This document shows, piece after piece, positions 1 through 13,376 of a DNA stretch of 64,000 nt. The notes under the pieces were generated by a model. It saw only the letters and a list, made by a program, of their open reading frames with translations, had not been told where the DNA came from and ran no database searches. The position numbers and the translations under genes are program-made. Location of the stretch: positions 8,737,637-8,801,636 of the forward strand of contig OX439133.1 of assembly GCA_949318235.1 (NCBI GenBank), in the 5' to 3' direction. How positions within the stretch are numbered: position 1 is the first letter of the stretch; each line of letters opens with the position of its first letter. The stretch is from Ecdyonurus torrentis (taxonomy: Eukaryota > Arthropoda > Insecta > Ephemeroptera > Heptageniidae).

Positions 1-652
1 TTACTATTTCAAAAAATAATATTTTTATAATCTGATATACAGTATATATATTTTTTTATTGTTTTATAATTTATTTAATTATTTTATGTCTTTTGCATAA
101 TATTTAATTTTTCAAGGCTCGCATAGCTGCAACGTAATAGCATTTTGCATTATTTTTTTTTAGATCGTTTAAACAAGAGTACTGGAAGTTAAACGAGGAA
201 TAATGAATGAAGTAAACAAATAAATAGTTATCAAAATTGCATATTAATTACAGTATAACGTCCAATCTATAAAAGTTAAAACACAATATATAATCAATAT
301 AATAATAATCAGTGAAATGGATATTTTTAATTAAATAGTTTTAATTATTTAAAATGCTATATATACATACATATATATTTATATAATATATTATTAATTG
401 AATACACATTTATAATACTTTCTTTTATATACTTACTTTATATAACAAAGTGTTAATGGGAAATAGGTTGCTAAATACATGAGGGTATTGTGTTATACAA
501 AGATGAAAAAGAGGGGAGGTAGAATATGATTTTTGATTAATTAAATGGAAAACTTTATAAAAAGTAATTAATCAAAAAGTTTTGGATGTGTTATTTTATA
601 CAAATAAAAGTTTTACAATTTTTTTGTCATGTATACTATCAAACAAATGGTA

Positions 653-656
<4 letters not shown>

Positions 657-709
<53 letters not shown>
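657..709. repeat. (CT)n array, arm of an inverted pair
   Basis: About 53 bp of CT with one CCC interruption. The partner (GA)n array at 803-855 lies 93 bp away in opposite orientation. Confidence 0.97.
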
Positions 710-799
710 TCTTTTCTGAGATGAACCAAATTCAAATTTGATTTTTAGCAGTAAATAGAATATTTTAGTGTTTTCAAAATAAAATATCACAGTAATATA

Positions 800-802
<3 letters not shown>

Positions 803-855
<53 letters not shown>
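803..855. repeat. (GA)n array, arm of an inverted pair
   Basis: About 53 bp of AG, running on into purine-rich sequence to about 901. Complementary to 657-709. Confidence 0.97.
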
Positions 856-861
<6 letters not shown>

Positions 862-1430
862 AAAAAAGAAGAAGAAGAAAAAGAAAGAAAAAAGAAAAGA
901 ATGGCATTTGAATAATTTTTTGCATGGTACAGTACCTGCTTCCTTAAATATTTATACGTGAATTTGTTTCTCCAACTTTTATTTTTACAAACTTTCATAG
1001 CAGTGTCCAATTTTAATTGTTAAAAATCTTATAAAATATTGAAAGTTATCATCACATCACATGTAACTTCAAAGAAAACATTTTTTTTAATCTTTACAAA
1101 GTACTTTTAATGAAGTAATAAAAATCTTATTTTATTATTATTACTATATACTATGAAAAGTTTATAAAATGTAATTTTAAAAAGATTAAAAAAGTCAATA
1201 AAAATAAATGTTTTTCTTAATATACATTGATATTAGAGAAAAAAACTTTGGTGTTGACAAATTTTGTATTAAATCTTTTCTTTCTTTTCTAACACTTTTC
1301 TTAGAGATTTTTACATCGTTCTTTTTTTTTTCCTTAAGCTTTTGTCTGTTCGTCGTTGTGTGAAACTTTTTTTTTCTTCTTCTACACATTCAAGTTAATT
1401 CTCTGTAATTGGTTCAAACTTCTTTTCCTT

Positions 1431-1432
<2 letters not shown>

Positions 1433-1512
<80 letters not shown>
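1433..1512. repeat. (CT)n array, 80 bp
   Basis: Perfect CT dinucleotide array. Read as (GA)n in the transcript. Confidence 0.98.
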
Positions 1513-1515
<3 letters not shown>

Positions 1516-1826
1516 TCTCTTCTTCTTTAACAAAAGGAATGAAAGAATTTACACATATAGAAAAGAAAGTAAAAACCTAGGGTGGATAAATTTTGAAACA
1601 GGTAATACAAGAAACTTTACCAAAAAAGTTAAGTTTAAGACATGCAAATTAAGTAAAAAATATAATGTATAATTTTTTTCCCCTTCAATGTGGGGTTTAA
1701 CTGTTTCTCGAATCACAGCTAAAATTTTATTTTTAATGTTGCTATGAAATTAATAAAAGCCACATAATATAGATTTTTTTCTCTAGGGCAAAAGCGAATT
1801 GTTTTATATTTAACACAAGTTATTGG

Positions 1827-1860
<34 letters not shown>
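1827..1860. repeat. (GA)n array
   Basis: 34 bp with one interruption. Confidence 0.96.
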
Positions 1861-3145
1861 TGCATTTAAAAATGATCTAAATGTAAGTAATTAAAGTAAC
1901 ATATTTTGGGAATATTTGGAAACAAATGGGGGAAAAAATGCTTTTTATAAGCACGCTGCAATAGTATTGCATTCATGAGTAATGTTGTTAAAAAATCACA
2001 CGATACAACCTTGCTTAAATTTTCAATTCCATCAAATAAACTTCTTTAAAGAAAAAAAAAATCAAAATATCTCTTTCACTACAGTAAAATATATCTATAA
2101 GACCCCATACTTTTTTGAAATGATAATTTAATCTAGTAAATTGTATTACCTCATATTATAGAGTACTCATGGAATCAGGTAGTTTTTATGTTTGCCTACT
2201 GGATTACACTTCTAACATTTTCCCAATGATTGAAACCCGTTCTAAGTTTCATCTCCTTCAAAGATGTTGATGTCATTTTTTTCTCCACCCTCTCTTTCTC
2301 TCTCTTATACGGATAGAAATGATGCTTCTTCTTTTTAACATCAACTTTTATATAAATCCTTTAAAAATAAGTGCTTTCATTTTTTTCCTATCTTTTTTCT
2401 TTTTTCTTATTTTTTTCCATGAACTATTTTGATTTTTATACTATATATAAAACAAAATTTTGAATTATATGAATGATCTATTTTTTACTTGTTCTTTGAT
2501 ACATAAGTTCAAATGTTATGTTATAAGCCTATTTTGAATATATTCTGAAAATATTAGTGTTGCAAACTCTGTTTTCTTGCACTAAAAGATGTACATTCCA
2601 TTTGAATAACCATAGTTGATCGTCACTTTAGTAGCAGAAAACAGGGTTTACGAACAGCATTGTTAATTTCAAATTTATTCATTCGGACTTTTAGCTATCT
2701 ATAATAGCCAGTGAAAAAGAGACCGAATTATTGGGACTTTTAAAAATTCCTAAATGTAAAAGTTCTTACTAAAACATATTGCTATAATAATCAATATAAA
2801 AATTTAATAAATAAAAACAAGTTTGTATCTAGTATTTACCTTACACGAATATTATTGAGTAAAACATTCAAATTTTCAAATTTAAACCAATAATGCTGTT
2901 AAAAAAATATATATATATAATACCACAATTATAGTATATCAAGAAACGTACTTAAATAAATAATTCACAATTTAAAACAGTAAAATATTAAAACCTTAAT
3001 ATATTTCAATTATAATTTTGATTACTATTTTATTATTGCTTCAAAAAGCACTTAAAAAAAAAGAAGAGAGTTTATAGGAAATATATGCAGAGGTCCAGTT
3101 AAAAAAAGAATATTAAATATTAATGTAGTTTATACCTGCATCATA

Positions 3146-3149
<4 letters not shown>
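1861..3149. other. A+T-rich intron DNA, nothing recognised
   Basis: Unique-looking A+T-rich sequence with short homopolymers. No exon-like frame or repeat shared with the rest of the window was noticed. Confidence 0.6.

Positions 3150-3185
<36 letters not shown>
3150..3185. repeat. (GA)n array, arm of an inverted pair
   Basis: 36 bp; its inverted partner (CT)n is at 3299-3341. Confidence 0.97.
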
Positions 3186-3187
<2 letters not shown>

Positions 3188-3294
3188 TTTTTATTTTCAT
3201 GTCTATTTTTTTTATATGCGTATACAATATACACTGTACTGATATTTGAAATGCTAACCAAATTTATTTTTAACTCACAAAAGCAAAAGCACCC

Positions 3295-3298
<4 letters not shown>

Positions 3299-3344
<46 letters not shown>

Positions 3345-3446
3345 ATGGTGCAGAATGCATGAAATTGGCGGCGGCAGTTGATTTCGCACGACTGGTCATT
3401 TTCAAAACTTGACGGCTTTAAATCTCTCTCTCTCTCTCTCTCTCTA
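3299..3446. repeat. Two (CT)n arrays
   Basis: CT arrays at 3299-3341 and 3423-3446, separated by 81 bp of mixed sequence that is locally richer in G+C. Confidence 0.97.
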
Positions 3447-3547
3447 TCATACTCTCCCTTTTACAATTCAACCCTATCTCTATATAATATTATACACGTA
3501 TAAAAAAAGTGATATGCATTTTAGATATAAATTCAGTATAATACATC

Positions 3548-3553
<6 letters not shown>

Positions 3554-3578
<25 letters not shown>
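3554..3578. repeat. Poly(T) tract
   Basis: 25 T residues. Confidence 0.97.
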
Positions 3579-3951
3579 ACTGCTACATACATACTGCATC
3601 TTAAAATAATTTCTAAATGCATTATATTTGTAATAAATTGCATTATTTTTTGTGTTATAAGATGTTCACCCTTTTGGAATAGTTCTATCCAGAAAGATAA
3701 AAAAAATTAAATTTATATGACTTGACGTACGTAATTCAAATGTTTTTTTTATATAATGTAGTATTTTGAGCGTCTCTAAAATAATGTTCTTTACTGTACG
3801 TTTTAGTATAAAATTATTAGTGCATTGATAATGTTTTCACAATGTCCCTGTCAGTCTATGAGCTCATTCTACACGTCTTCTAGTCTACATTTTTTATTGA
3901 GTATTTATATACATATTTTTTAAGTTGAAATAACTTTAAAGTTTGATTCTT

Positions 3952-3952
<1 letters not shown>

Positions 3953-4000
<48 letters not shown>
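3953..4000. repeat. Poly(A) tract, 48 bp
   Basis: Longest homopolymer in the window. There is no retroposed body upstream that I recognise, so I do not call it a SINE or processed-pseudogene tail. Confidence 0.97.
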
Positions 4001-4004
<4 letters not shown>

Positions 4005-4868
4005 TTTCTTTAGTAATTGCAGTTATCACTAATGTTAATATATAAATGCCACAATCATAAAGTAAATTTGATTTAAAATAATTCTATATAACCATAGCAC
4101 GTTAAAAAAATAGTTTTTTTTTTTAGTAGTATAACCATATAATGAAGAATATAAGGTGTAACTCATTTAGAATATGAATAGTATTACACTTGGAGGACCT
4201 TGTTAAGTTCCATAGTTTGTTTTAAAATATTTCTTACAAACGCAAATGATCTTGTCAATTTCTTTGTCTATGATTACATAAAATATTGCAAACGATTATA
4301 AATATTTATTCATAAATGCAATACATAATTTATATTTTATAATGATATAATTTACAATTAGTATAAAATAACTTCACTAGCTTAAAGTTAATGTTGACTA
4401 TCCTTTGATTGTGAAAGTTATTACTATCTCAGTTAATTTATTAAAGTCTTGATAATTCTTTCAATAATATAACAATTTTATAATTTTATTTCAATTCCCC
4501 TTATCAACCATGCCATAAACCATAAATTGGCACATAAATTCACAAACTACAAGAAATTTAAATTCTAAATGAAAGAAATTTGACTGAAATAATTTATATA
4601 TATAATTTATAAATAAAATAAATAAAATACTATATTATAATAATTGTAAATAGTTATTACACAAATAAATATTTAAAATATATTTTAATTTATACAAATT
4701 TATATATTTTATTTTATTAATTGTTCTAAAATATATAAAGTTATACATTATTAGTATGGGTCAGTGTTAAAAGTTATGAAATTTATTTTCTCTATGGAAT
4801 ATTACTATTTTAGGTCTTTAAACATTTAAGTTTTGATACTTTTTGTTCTTGTACGTTATAATATGTCC

Positions 4869-4872
<4 letters not shown>
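4001..4872. other. A+T-rich intron DNA, nothing recognised
   Basis: Very A+T-rich, especially 4560-4740. No feature noticed. Confidence 0.6.

Positions 4873-4920
<48 letters not shown>
4873..4920. repeat. (GA)n array
   Basis: 48 bp of AG. A second purine-rich patch lies at 5060-5092. Confidence 0.97.
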
Positions 4921-4922
<2 letters not shown>

Positions 4923-5244
4923 ACTTGACCTTTAGTAAATGTACTTTAAGATACCCTATACCCTCCCCAACAAAATTCTATTATTTTATATAATCATATC
5001 AAACGTTATTTCTGCCAAATTTAACCTTCTAAATGTAAAATACTTAACTATATATGAAAAGAGAGAAACAGAGAGACAGAGAGAGAGAGAGAACTTTTTG
5101 ACCAAATGTAATTATGTTTAATTAAATTACATTATAATTCTAAAGTTATGTTTTAATTAAGTTTTTATATTAAAATATAGTTGATATATATTTTTATTCA
5201 ATTATTTTTGAAAATGTATTTAAAATTTTGTTTTAGTTTTGATT

Positions 5245-5925
5245 GCTTACAGCCATTGGCTACGTCAAACAACATAGTGCTTTTTAATTATTGAAAAGAA
5301 AGCAGGTTCTTCAAAACTGATGACAATTTTTACCAGAAAGTAAACATGGCTCGGTTTCTGACGTCAAAAACGGGAAAATATTACCAGTATGAAAATGTTG
5401 TGCAGGTTGCATAAGTTGAAATTTTCTGATCACTAGGTAGGGTTTAAAGCCCTTTACTTGTCAACTTACTTTTTTTTTTATCATTTAGAATACTAGATTG
5501 ATAATTACCATACCTTATTATCAATAAATTAGACACCAACACGTTGATTTTGTATTTATTTTCATTTTGACTGTTATATCACGTATCTGACGTCACAATG
5601 TACCGCTGCCAATTACAGTCACCGCTCTGGTCACGTGATAAATTTAAGCCCCTCTCTCAAGTTCTTTACCCCTATCACGGCCCCATTGGTACAGTGTGAC
5701 GTCAGATACGTGATATAACAGTCAAAATGAAAATAAATACAAAATCAACGTGTTGATGTCTAATTCATGGTTATTAAGGTATGGTAATTATCAATATAGT
5801 ATTCTATTTAATAAAAAAGTAAGTTGGCAAGGGCTTTAAGACAAACTAATGTTATTTATGTAAGTCCCATCAAGTGTTTTGTAATATAAGTGCTTAAATT
5901 TATCATCTGGGGTCTATTCCTTTAA
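5245..5925 (-). mobile_element. F1 family non-autonomous DNA transposon, reverse orientation, interrupted by F2
   Basis: Two blocks (5245-5447 and 5836-5925) match, in reverse orientation, the intact copies at 20032-20362 and 40093-40444. Shared landmarks on the plus strand are CTTCAAAACTGATGAC, TTTCTGACGTCA, GTTGCATAA, GTCCCATCAAGTGTTTTGT and GGTCTATTCCTTTAA. The blocks meet at a TTAA in which the F2 element has inserted. The left end is more diverged than in the other copies. Confidence 0.85.
5448..5835. mobile_element. F2 foldback element (388 bp) with TTAA target duplication
   Basis: The left arm 5448-5604 and right arm 5689-5835 are inverted copies of each other over about 150 bp. The termini read AGCCCTTTACTTGTCAACTT and, on the other strand, AGCCCTTGCCAACTTAC. 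TTAA occurs on both sides (5444-5447 and 5836-5839), and removing the element restores the F1 sequence, so the insertion is directly demonstrated. The 84-bp centre holds TCACGTGA; each arm ends near TGACGTCA. TTAA duplication is characteristic of the piggyBac and Kolobok superfamilies; no transposase is present. Confidence 0.88.
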
Positions 5926-6866
5926 AGTTAGGGTAAGTTATGGGAATCAGCTGCTCAACTGAACCATTTTTATTATTATTTCTTTTCCATCACAGTAAAC
6001 ACATGATAGAAGGATTAAGTACATAGTGCATGTACTGTACTTGCATGTCTTCATGTATTATTACAATAAAAGGAAGTACAATACATGCGTAAACACACAA
6101 ATAAAATGTAAATAAAAGAGTACATCTAAAGTGAACGAGAGAAAAATGATGAAATAATTTCAAATAAAAAGCATTGGTTCTAAATTTGAAATTACTGGAT
6201 GAGATTTGAAGTACTTCATTTTCAATCGATAACGTTTAAGTATTACAGTTCATTATTAATGAATGAAATTAACGTTATTAAATTAATATTTATAGTTAAA
6301 AAAAAATAATAAAAATTGTTAAGTAAAAACTGCAATTGCAAAAATTGCAAAAGAATAAATAAATAAAAATATATACAAAGGATTTTTTTTTTTTTTTTTT
6401 TTTTGCTATCGCCTTGTTACTTTGTTTTCAAAGAATTTTGCTATGGGATTTTCTAATTGCAAAGCACAAATAGCAACTTAAATATTCTAAAAACATCGTA
6501 ACTAATATAAGGCAATAATAATATAAGGCAAAAAAATCATTCTCTCATTATTTTTTAACTGTTGAAATATATATTTAACATTCAAAAACAAAATATAGAA
6601 CAAAAAAATAGAAAATAAAAACGTTAATAAAAGCTCACAGTTATACTACTTAATGTTGTCACTTTGTTTTAACATGTACTAATGTGAGTAAAGTTGATAT
6701 TTAAATAATAAAGCCACACCCAATTTTTTTTTATATATATATAATATAAATATTAGTAAACACGTATTAAACAAAAATACCCCTACTTTCATATATGTTT
6801 GTTATATAATCCCAAGGGGGTTAGCTGGAAAAAAAAAATTATAAAGGGACCACACCTTTTTTTTAA
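5926..6866. other. A+T-rich intron DNA, nothing recognised
   Basis: Contains a T run at about 6384-6404. No exon or shared repeat was noticed. Confidence 0.6.
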
Positions 6867-6898
<32 letters not shown>

Positions 6899-6905
6899 AT
6901 CTCTC
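6867..6905. repeat. (CT)n array
   Basis: Imperfect CT array ending TTTCTATCTCTC. Confidence 0.95.
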
Positions 6906-7572
6906 AATGTAATTTTCTTATGAAGTTATTTTTTATAATTAGTGACCAAAAATTAAGTTACACAATGAAAAACAAAAGAGATAAAACATATTTTTTAATA
7001 TTTCCACCGCAGTATTGATGTTTTTATTACTATAAACAAAAGACAGTGCATTAAATATTTATATTTATTTATTTACCTATTCATTTTCCCATCTACATTT
7101 ACTTTAAATTTTTTTTAGAATTTTTCAGGAGTTTCAACCATCACAATTATAATTGTTATTTTTTCAAACATACAGCATAAAGTCATCATTAAAACAAATA
7201 TATCAATAATGCTTAAAATTACTTAATTGTTGCTATTAATGACATTGTTTCTTTATAAAAATAAAATACTTTCACAATAAAATTTAAAAATATAACCCAT
7301 AAAAAATAAATAATTTTTTTACACACCTTTTTTTATTTTATGGTCATAAATGAAGACAAGTAAATTTTCCACTACTGTCAAAGTTATTTTAAAAGGAGGG
7401 GGTTTGAGTTGTAAAATAAATGAAAATAGGGAGGAAGGATTGGATTTTCAGAAAATGGCTCATCAGTATAAAATGACCATAGTTAAAATAAGTCGACTTA
7501 TATTATACTGTACTTTGGACAAATGGGTCTCCAAAAAGTTTAATATTATGAAGGAAAGGGTCATTTTCATCT

Positions 7573-7599
7573 TTCTCTCTCTCTCTCTCTCACTCTCTC
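7573..7599. repeat. Short (CT)n array
   Basis: 27 bp with one CA interruption. Confidence 0.94.
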
Positions 7600-7725
7600 A
7601 TGGGTGTAATTAGGTGCGTACACTCATATTACTTATAATTGCGTACATCTCTTTGCTCTAATGTGTTTTTCAAAACTATACTCTTATATATATATATATG
7701 TTTGAGAATATTATTATGGTGTACG

Positions 7726-7844
<119 letters not shown>

Positions 7845-8709
7845 TGCAATTTTATTTATATTCAAGAGGATTAAGTGAATATTTTGGAAGTAATGTATTA
7901 TACGACTTTTTATGGTTTGCATTTAAGTATATAAGGTGAGGAATAGTACAATTCAAATACTTTTATTGTTTTCATTGTTTCAGTAAAAGCTTGCTATATA
8001 TGCATATGGTATAATTATTGCTTTAGGGGTTTGAATAATCAAATTTTATATGCATGAAAAAGTATTATTCAATGTTATGTACTGATGAAATAACATTTTT
8101 TGGGTGTCAAATTGTTTATTACCAAAGAATTTTACTGCTCCTTAAATTAATTTCTTTAAAGGATATTGCTGGAGCATAGCGTGTTAGTCAATTCAATGAC
8201 AAATGTCATGGAAACAGGCACGCATTCACTAATTTCCTATACTCAAAAAAATTGGAACAATTTTAGCAATAACGTATGAACAATTATATAATGTTATTAA
8301 AAAAAAAAAAAAAAAAAAAAAAGCTCTGAGGTTTTAAAATATATAAATAAAAGATGCATTTATACATGTTTCAAGCCAATATAAAAAAAGCACAAAATTA
8401 ACCACTTCAAATATTTCTAAGCCCATAGGTTTTGTTTTATTATCATCACAAATTAATGCTAAGCTCTCTAGTGGTATGATTATCATATATTTAAAAAAAA
8501 AAAAAAGTTACACATTTTTTCTTTGAATAAATTTAAAATAAACAAGAACGTATGTGAAAATTATCTTCTATTTTTCATCATATATAGTACATCGTATGTA
8601 CACACAACCTTAAACAAAAAAGCTAAAAGTTAGTTGATTTTACCTTAATATTTTTTGATACCATATTACACTGTAGTGTGTGGATAGCTTATATAATATA
8701 CTATACTTC

Positions 8710-8712
<3 letters not shown>

Positions 8713-8781
<69 letters not shown>
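8713..8781. repeat. (TA)n array
   Basis: 69 bp of AT followed by ACACACAC. Confidence 0.98.
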
Positions 8782-8784
<3 letters not shown>

Positions 8785-9004
8785 ACACACCCTAACCATT
8801 TTTACGTTTAGACCTATCATTTTATTCTACACTATACTCTAACCAAAGTATTGACATAATCATACAAACGATTTTCACATAATTTTACATCATAAGTAAA
8901 TTTACTGTTAGTAGTTTTTCAAAAGTTGGGTTACAGTAAAAGTATGCAATACAAAAGTTAAGAGAATACCTTCAATATTGTATACTTTTTTCTTTTTTTT
9001 TTCA

Positions 9005-9036
<32 letters not shown>
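9005..9036. repeat. (CT)n array, arm of an inverted pair
   Basis: 32 bp; partner at 9142-9189. Confidence 0.96.
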
Positions 9037-9141
9037 GTATTTTTTCATTTCCTAGCAAAATGTTATGTGAATTTTGTTTATCTTTATTTTTTTTCTAAGG
9101 TATATACAAGAAAAGAAATAAGAAAATATAGTGTGAGTATA

Positions 9142-9152
9142 AGAGAGAGAGA

Positions 9153-9189
<37 letters not shown>
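9142..9189. repeat. (GA)n array, arm of an inverted pair
   Basis: 48 bp, one GGG interruption; partner at 9005-9036. Confidence 0.96.
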
Positions 9190-9192
<3 letters not shown>

Positions 9193-9345
9193 ACTTGTTG
9201 TAGAACGGTTTAAAACAAGGAAAGAATGATTTAAGTTAAGTTAATATTTTAAGTACTGCACATATTTATTTTGTCGAATTTTTATATGTATTGAATCATG
9301 GGTTAAAATTCTTGCACTTGATATTACCCAAAAACAATTCTTGTA

Positions 9346-9598
9346 CATTGGGTGCATGCGCATTACGTCATATTGAATGCGCTTTGACGTTATACTGCGA
9401 AGCAATGAATGACATTACTTAGCATATTTTTTTGGTATCTTCTTTTGAAAATTGGTTATTTTTTTGGTTATTTATTGCTATAAATATTGCTAATAAGTAT
9501 TTTTAAACAGGCAAAGTGTGTAATTTTCTCATACCAGTCCAAGTTATTTAGTACTTACATATGGCGTCGACTTTTATATGAATTTAATCACCCTATAT
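9346..9598 (+). mobile_element. F3 family non-autonomous element
   Basis: It shares an ordered set of blocks with 16801-17101, 35604-35858 and 53958-54248 (inverted): GCATxACGTCATA..GAATGCGC, a CAATGAA.GACATT.CT block, TAAGTATTTTTAAAC, TTTTCTCATACC, GTTATTTAGT and ATATGGCGTCGACTTTTATA. It ends CACCCTATATA, the complement of the TATAGGGTG at the start of the inverted copy. It has no coding capacity, so I infer a MITE-like element. Confidence 0.8.
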
Positions 9599-10349
9599 AC
9601 AGCCTTATAAGAGCATTGATTTGCTACACATTTCAACATATATGTATTTCAGCACATACTGCATAATGTGAAATAACATAATATATTATGTTGCATTGCA
9701 AAATAAGCTGTTCCAATTTAGATCTTTATGGTATAATGTCATAAATGCAGAATGAAATAAATAATTTATTCAGTCCTTAAACTAAAAATAATAATAATAA
9801 TAAATAACTAAAAATTTTGCATAGCAACGCCCCAAAATTCGTAAATACTTTAATAGTTAACAAATGATTACTTTCTTTATTATTGTATGACTAAGATGAT
9901 ACAACATTAAAATTTTCTGTCTTTATACAATTTCATTCACTGCAGATTGCAGAATAACTAATTTTTAAAATCTTTGTAATATCCCATCTTTCACTTCTAA
10001 TAAATTACGAACTTTATCAAGTGTAATGACAAAACATGGACAAAACATTTCAATTGTTAAATTTACTAAAAATAATTATTATACAAAATAAATATATTTA
10101 ATTAATATTATTAATTTATTTTACCTTTAGAATTATCTCAGTTTACCTATTTGTTGATGTCTATTTATAGAAAATAAAAATATAAATGTTTTCCCTTTTT
10201 TTATGCACACTATTAAATTATAAATAAAATCAATTATTATTTTTGTCAGAAAAAATGAAAGCAATTATAATACAGATAGTTATCTAGAAAAAATAATAAA
10301 CTGTTTTTATAAAATAATAATATGCATATGTGCCAAAAACTACATGTAT

Positions 10350-10351
<2 letters not shown>
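9599..10351. other. A+T-rich intron DNA, nothing recognised
   Basis: Short (ATA)n and A-rich runs only. Confidence 0.6.

Positions 10352-10433
<82 letters not shown>
10352..10433. repeat. (CT)n array, 82 bp
   Basis: Perfect CT array. Confidence 0.98.
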
Positions 10434-10437
<4 letters not shown>

Positions 10438-11359
10438 TCTACCGATTGCAAAACGTAACAGCTGTGCGTTCACTAAGCGTACAAACAAATATATATATAA
10501 AAAAAAGTTGCAAGGCGAAAGGGCGTAATATTATTTACTATATTATAGTATATACATACAATCATACAAAAATATCCTAAAACAATATCAAACTTTATAA
10601 GTAATAAAATATCATTTACGATATTTTTCTATGAATATTCAAAATATAACATCTGTTTGTGAAAATATATCATTTTGAATTTTTATTTTTGTATATTTTC
10701 TAAAATATTATATTGAATAGAAATATCTATTTTATTTGTAATAAATATATACATAATATAGAAATAAATATTTTAACAGATCTTTACCGTTATTAATTGT
10801 AAATGTTCAATAATTGTTATTATATATATTTTAATTGTTAATTTGTAATTTTAAAATCTAACAATTGTATTATAATATAGCAAATGCAAAATTACTTACC
10901 TTCCTAGATAGTTTCATTACGTAAAAATAAGGCGAAATTGTTAATATAAATAAAGAATGAATAAATAAACAAACAAATAAAATATAAAAAAGAAAGCGTT
11001 TTACATAAAAAAATAGTCAAAATTTACCTATAAGCTACTCATAAACCAACAACCAACCCCCCATCCCCCTTTTAAAATACGCAATTTCATTTAGCTGGTC
11101 TCCAATTTTTCGTGTACCAGAGATCACAGAAACGTTGTTTACGACATAAAAATATTATAATTTTTTAATATTAAAAATTAAACTAAAATATATATTATAA
11201 TATAGAAAGAAAAACATAAAATTTGAATAGTACTGACGTCACATATAAAAACATATGTATATACTACACAAAATGTATATAATTTTGAATATATGGTAGA
11301 ATGGGTATATAAAGTTTGATATTCAGTACTAGAGCTGTAATTATACTAGGAAAACTATG

Positions 11360-11363
<4 letters not shown>

Positions 11364-11407
<44 letters not shown>
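11364..11407. repeat. (TA)n array
   Basis: 44 bp of TA, followed 34 bp later by a long CT array. Confidence 0.97.
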
Positions 11408-11408
<1 letters not shown>

Positions 11409-11440
11409 CGGTTTACAACGATATGTTAGCATTAATTATT

Positions 11441-11450
11441 TCTCTCTCTC

Positions 11451-11524
<74 letters not shown>

Positions 11525-11538
11525 GCTCTCTCTCTCTC
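11441..11538. repeat. (CT)n array, about 98 bp
   Basis: CT array with a GT interruption and one TTTTG interruption near the end. Confidence 0.98.
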
Positions 11539-11790
11539 ATACTCATATGGTATATTACTATATCTATAAAATGACCAAACATATATGTATGTATATACTA
11601 TATACGTATGTCAATATAATACAAGTGAATCGAAATCAACTGTATATATCATAAAATAAACGACAGCTCTCAAAATTCACAAAGTTATTTTCAGTGGTTA
11701 CAGACATTTTAGTTATTAAGTTTTATATATATATATAAAATTTTGTTAATTACTATGGATTATGGAAAGACTGAAATTAAAGTTCTATTT

Positions 11791-11817
11791 TCTCTCTCTC
11801 TCTCTCTCTCTCTCTCT
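11791..11817. repeat. Short (CT)n array
   Basis: 27 bp. Confidence 0.95.
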
Positions 11818-13376
11818 AACAACGATCTGTAAGAAGATCATATCATACATACGAAGAGAAAAAATAGTTAGAGAGCAAGGTGAAATGCAATAAAAATGAA
11901 AATTACAAGTGGAATAAACTAAATACGACAATTTAATTTGAAACAACTAATTTGTGAATGACGATCAAGATAGATTTTATTTAAAAATTGGAAAAAGAGT
12001 AGCGATTTTAAACAATAAGGCAAAGGCATGAACAAACAATGCGATGTAAAATTTTATACGCAAGGGTAGTTTTCGGTGAGGTGAACGGGAAAAGATTAAC
12101 TTATCATTGCCCCTCCCCCTTTTTAAACTGCATAAAGGCTAAAAATATTTAGATGAGGAGTACTAGTAGACACACTATTTTAAGCTGCTATTTTTTTTTA
12201 TATAATTTTTTCATCTCTATAGTAATAGTTTATATTTATATGGAGTATACGTTGTAATCAAAGTCTACATACCAGATAAGGCAATAGTGAATATAATTAT
12301 TTTATACCATACATAGACAGTATACATTGATTTGACTCATTACTGTATTTGTCAGATCCTTACTTATATTTTAATCAAACTCCAATTCATCGTATATACA
12401 AAATGCGTCACTTTTGCCCATTTAATCTGACATAAAACAAAATAATAGATAACTTATTAACATATAACAAACATTAATCTAAAATACTGGCGCAGTATAT
12501 TATATACCGTCAATTTGATTGGTAAAACTTCAACATGAGTAAATTACAACCAATAATTTGATAAAAATCTTATTATCTCTCTATATTATTATTATTGTTA
12601 ATTTATAAATGTTAAATAACAATAAAAAAAAAATACTGCAACAAAAAAAAATTATCATTTTTTTTTATTCCGCAATCATTAAAATTTGATAATAATAACT
12701 ACCAATTGTTATGGCTTTATATTGTTATTTTTTTTAATAACATTTTTTATTATTGTATTTATTTTTCATTGATATAGGCATTCAATATAAAATATTGGTA
12801 GTATTGTATTATTTTTATTTTTTTGTGCGATTATCGTTGAAATGAAGTTTTGATACCATACAACTTTTTTTTTTCGATTAAAATTTTAATAATAACTTTC
12901 AACATGTGTTTTCCATTTAATAAATTACTAAAAAAAATAATTTTTAAGAGCTTAATAATGTGTGAAAAAAATAAAATATAATTTGACATTTTTTTTTCTG
13001 AAGTGTATATTATAGGCTTTTATTTCGATTAATGCAGTATTCATTATGTCATTGTTAAAAATTAGGGTATTAAATTTTATAGTTTTTAAACATCTGGGTT
13101 TGAATTTTTATTAAAAAAATATATACGCATTTTCTTCAATATTGTTTATTTTGAGATTAAAAAAAAAAAAAAAATTAAAAAAAACAACAACAACAACAAA
13201 AAAGCTATTATCGAACGTTTTAGTTATTCAATGAGATGCTTTCTTATACTTTAATTTATAATATTAAACAAATTTATATAAATATTTTTTATTGATTTTT
13301 AACAAGTTTTACACAATTTAATTTTAAACCACACGCACAGCACAGTTCACAATTTATTTTGTAATTTAAATTTTTG
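11818..13376. other. A+T-rich intron DNA, nothing recognised
   Basis: The next RRM2 exon would be expected downstream of 13855, but no such reading frame is found on the minus strand here. Confidence 0.6.

Noticed and set aside
3953..4000. Poly(A) tracts as tails of retroposons or processed pseudogenes
   Set aside because: No recognisable body or target duplication beside this or the other long A/T runs; homopolymer slippage explains them.
10891..10905. Minus-strand GGAAG|GTAAGTAA, a possible donor of an extra exon
   Set aside because: Sequence before it does not translate to anything like the rest of RRM2 and has no upstream pyrimidine tract.
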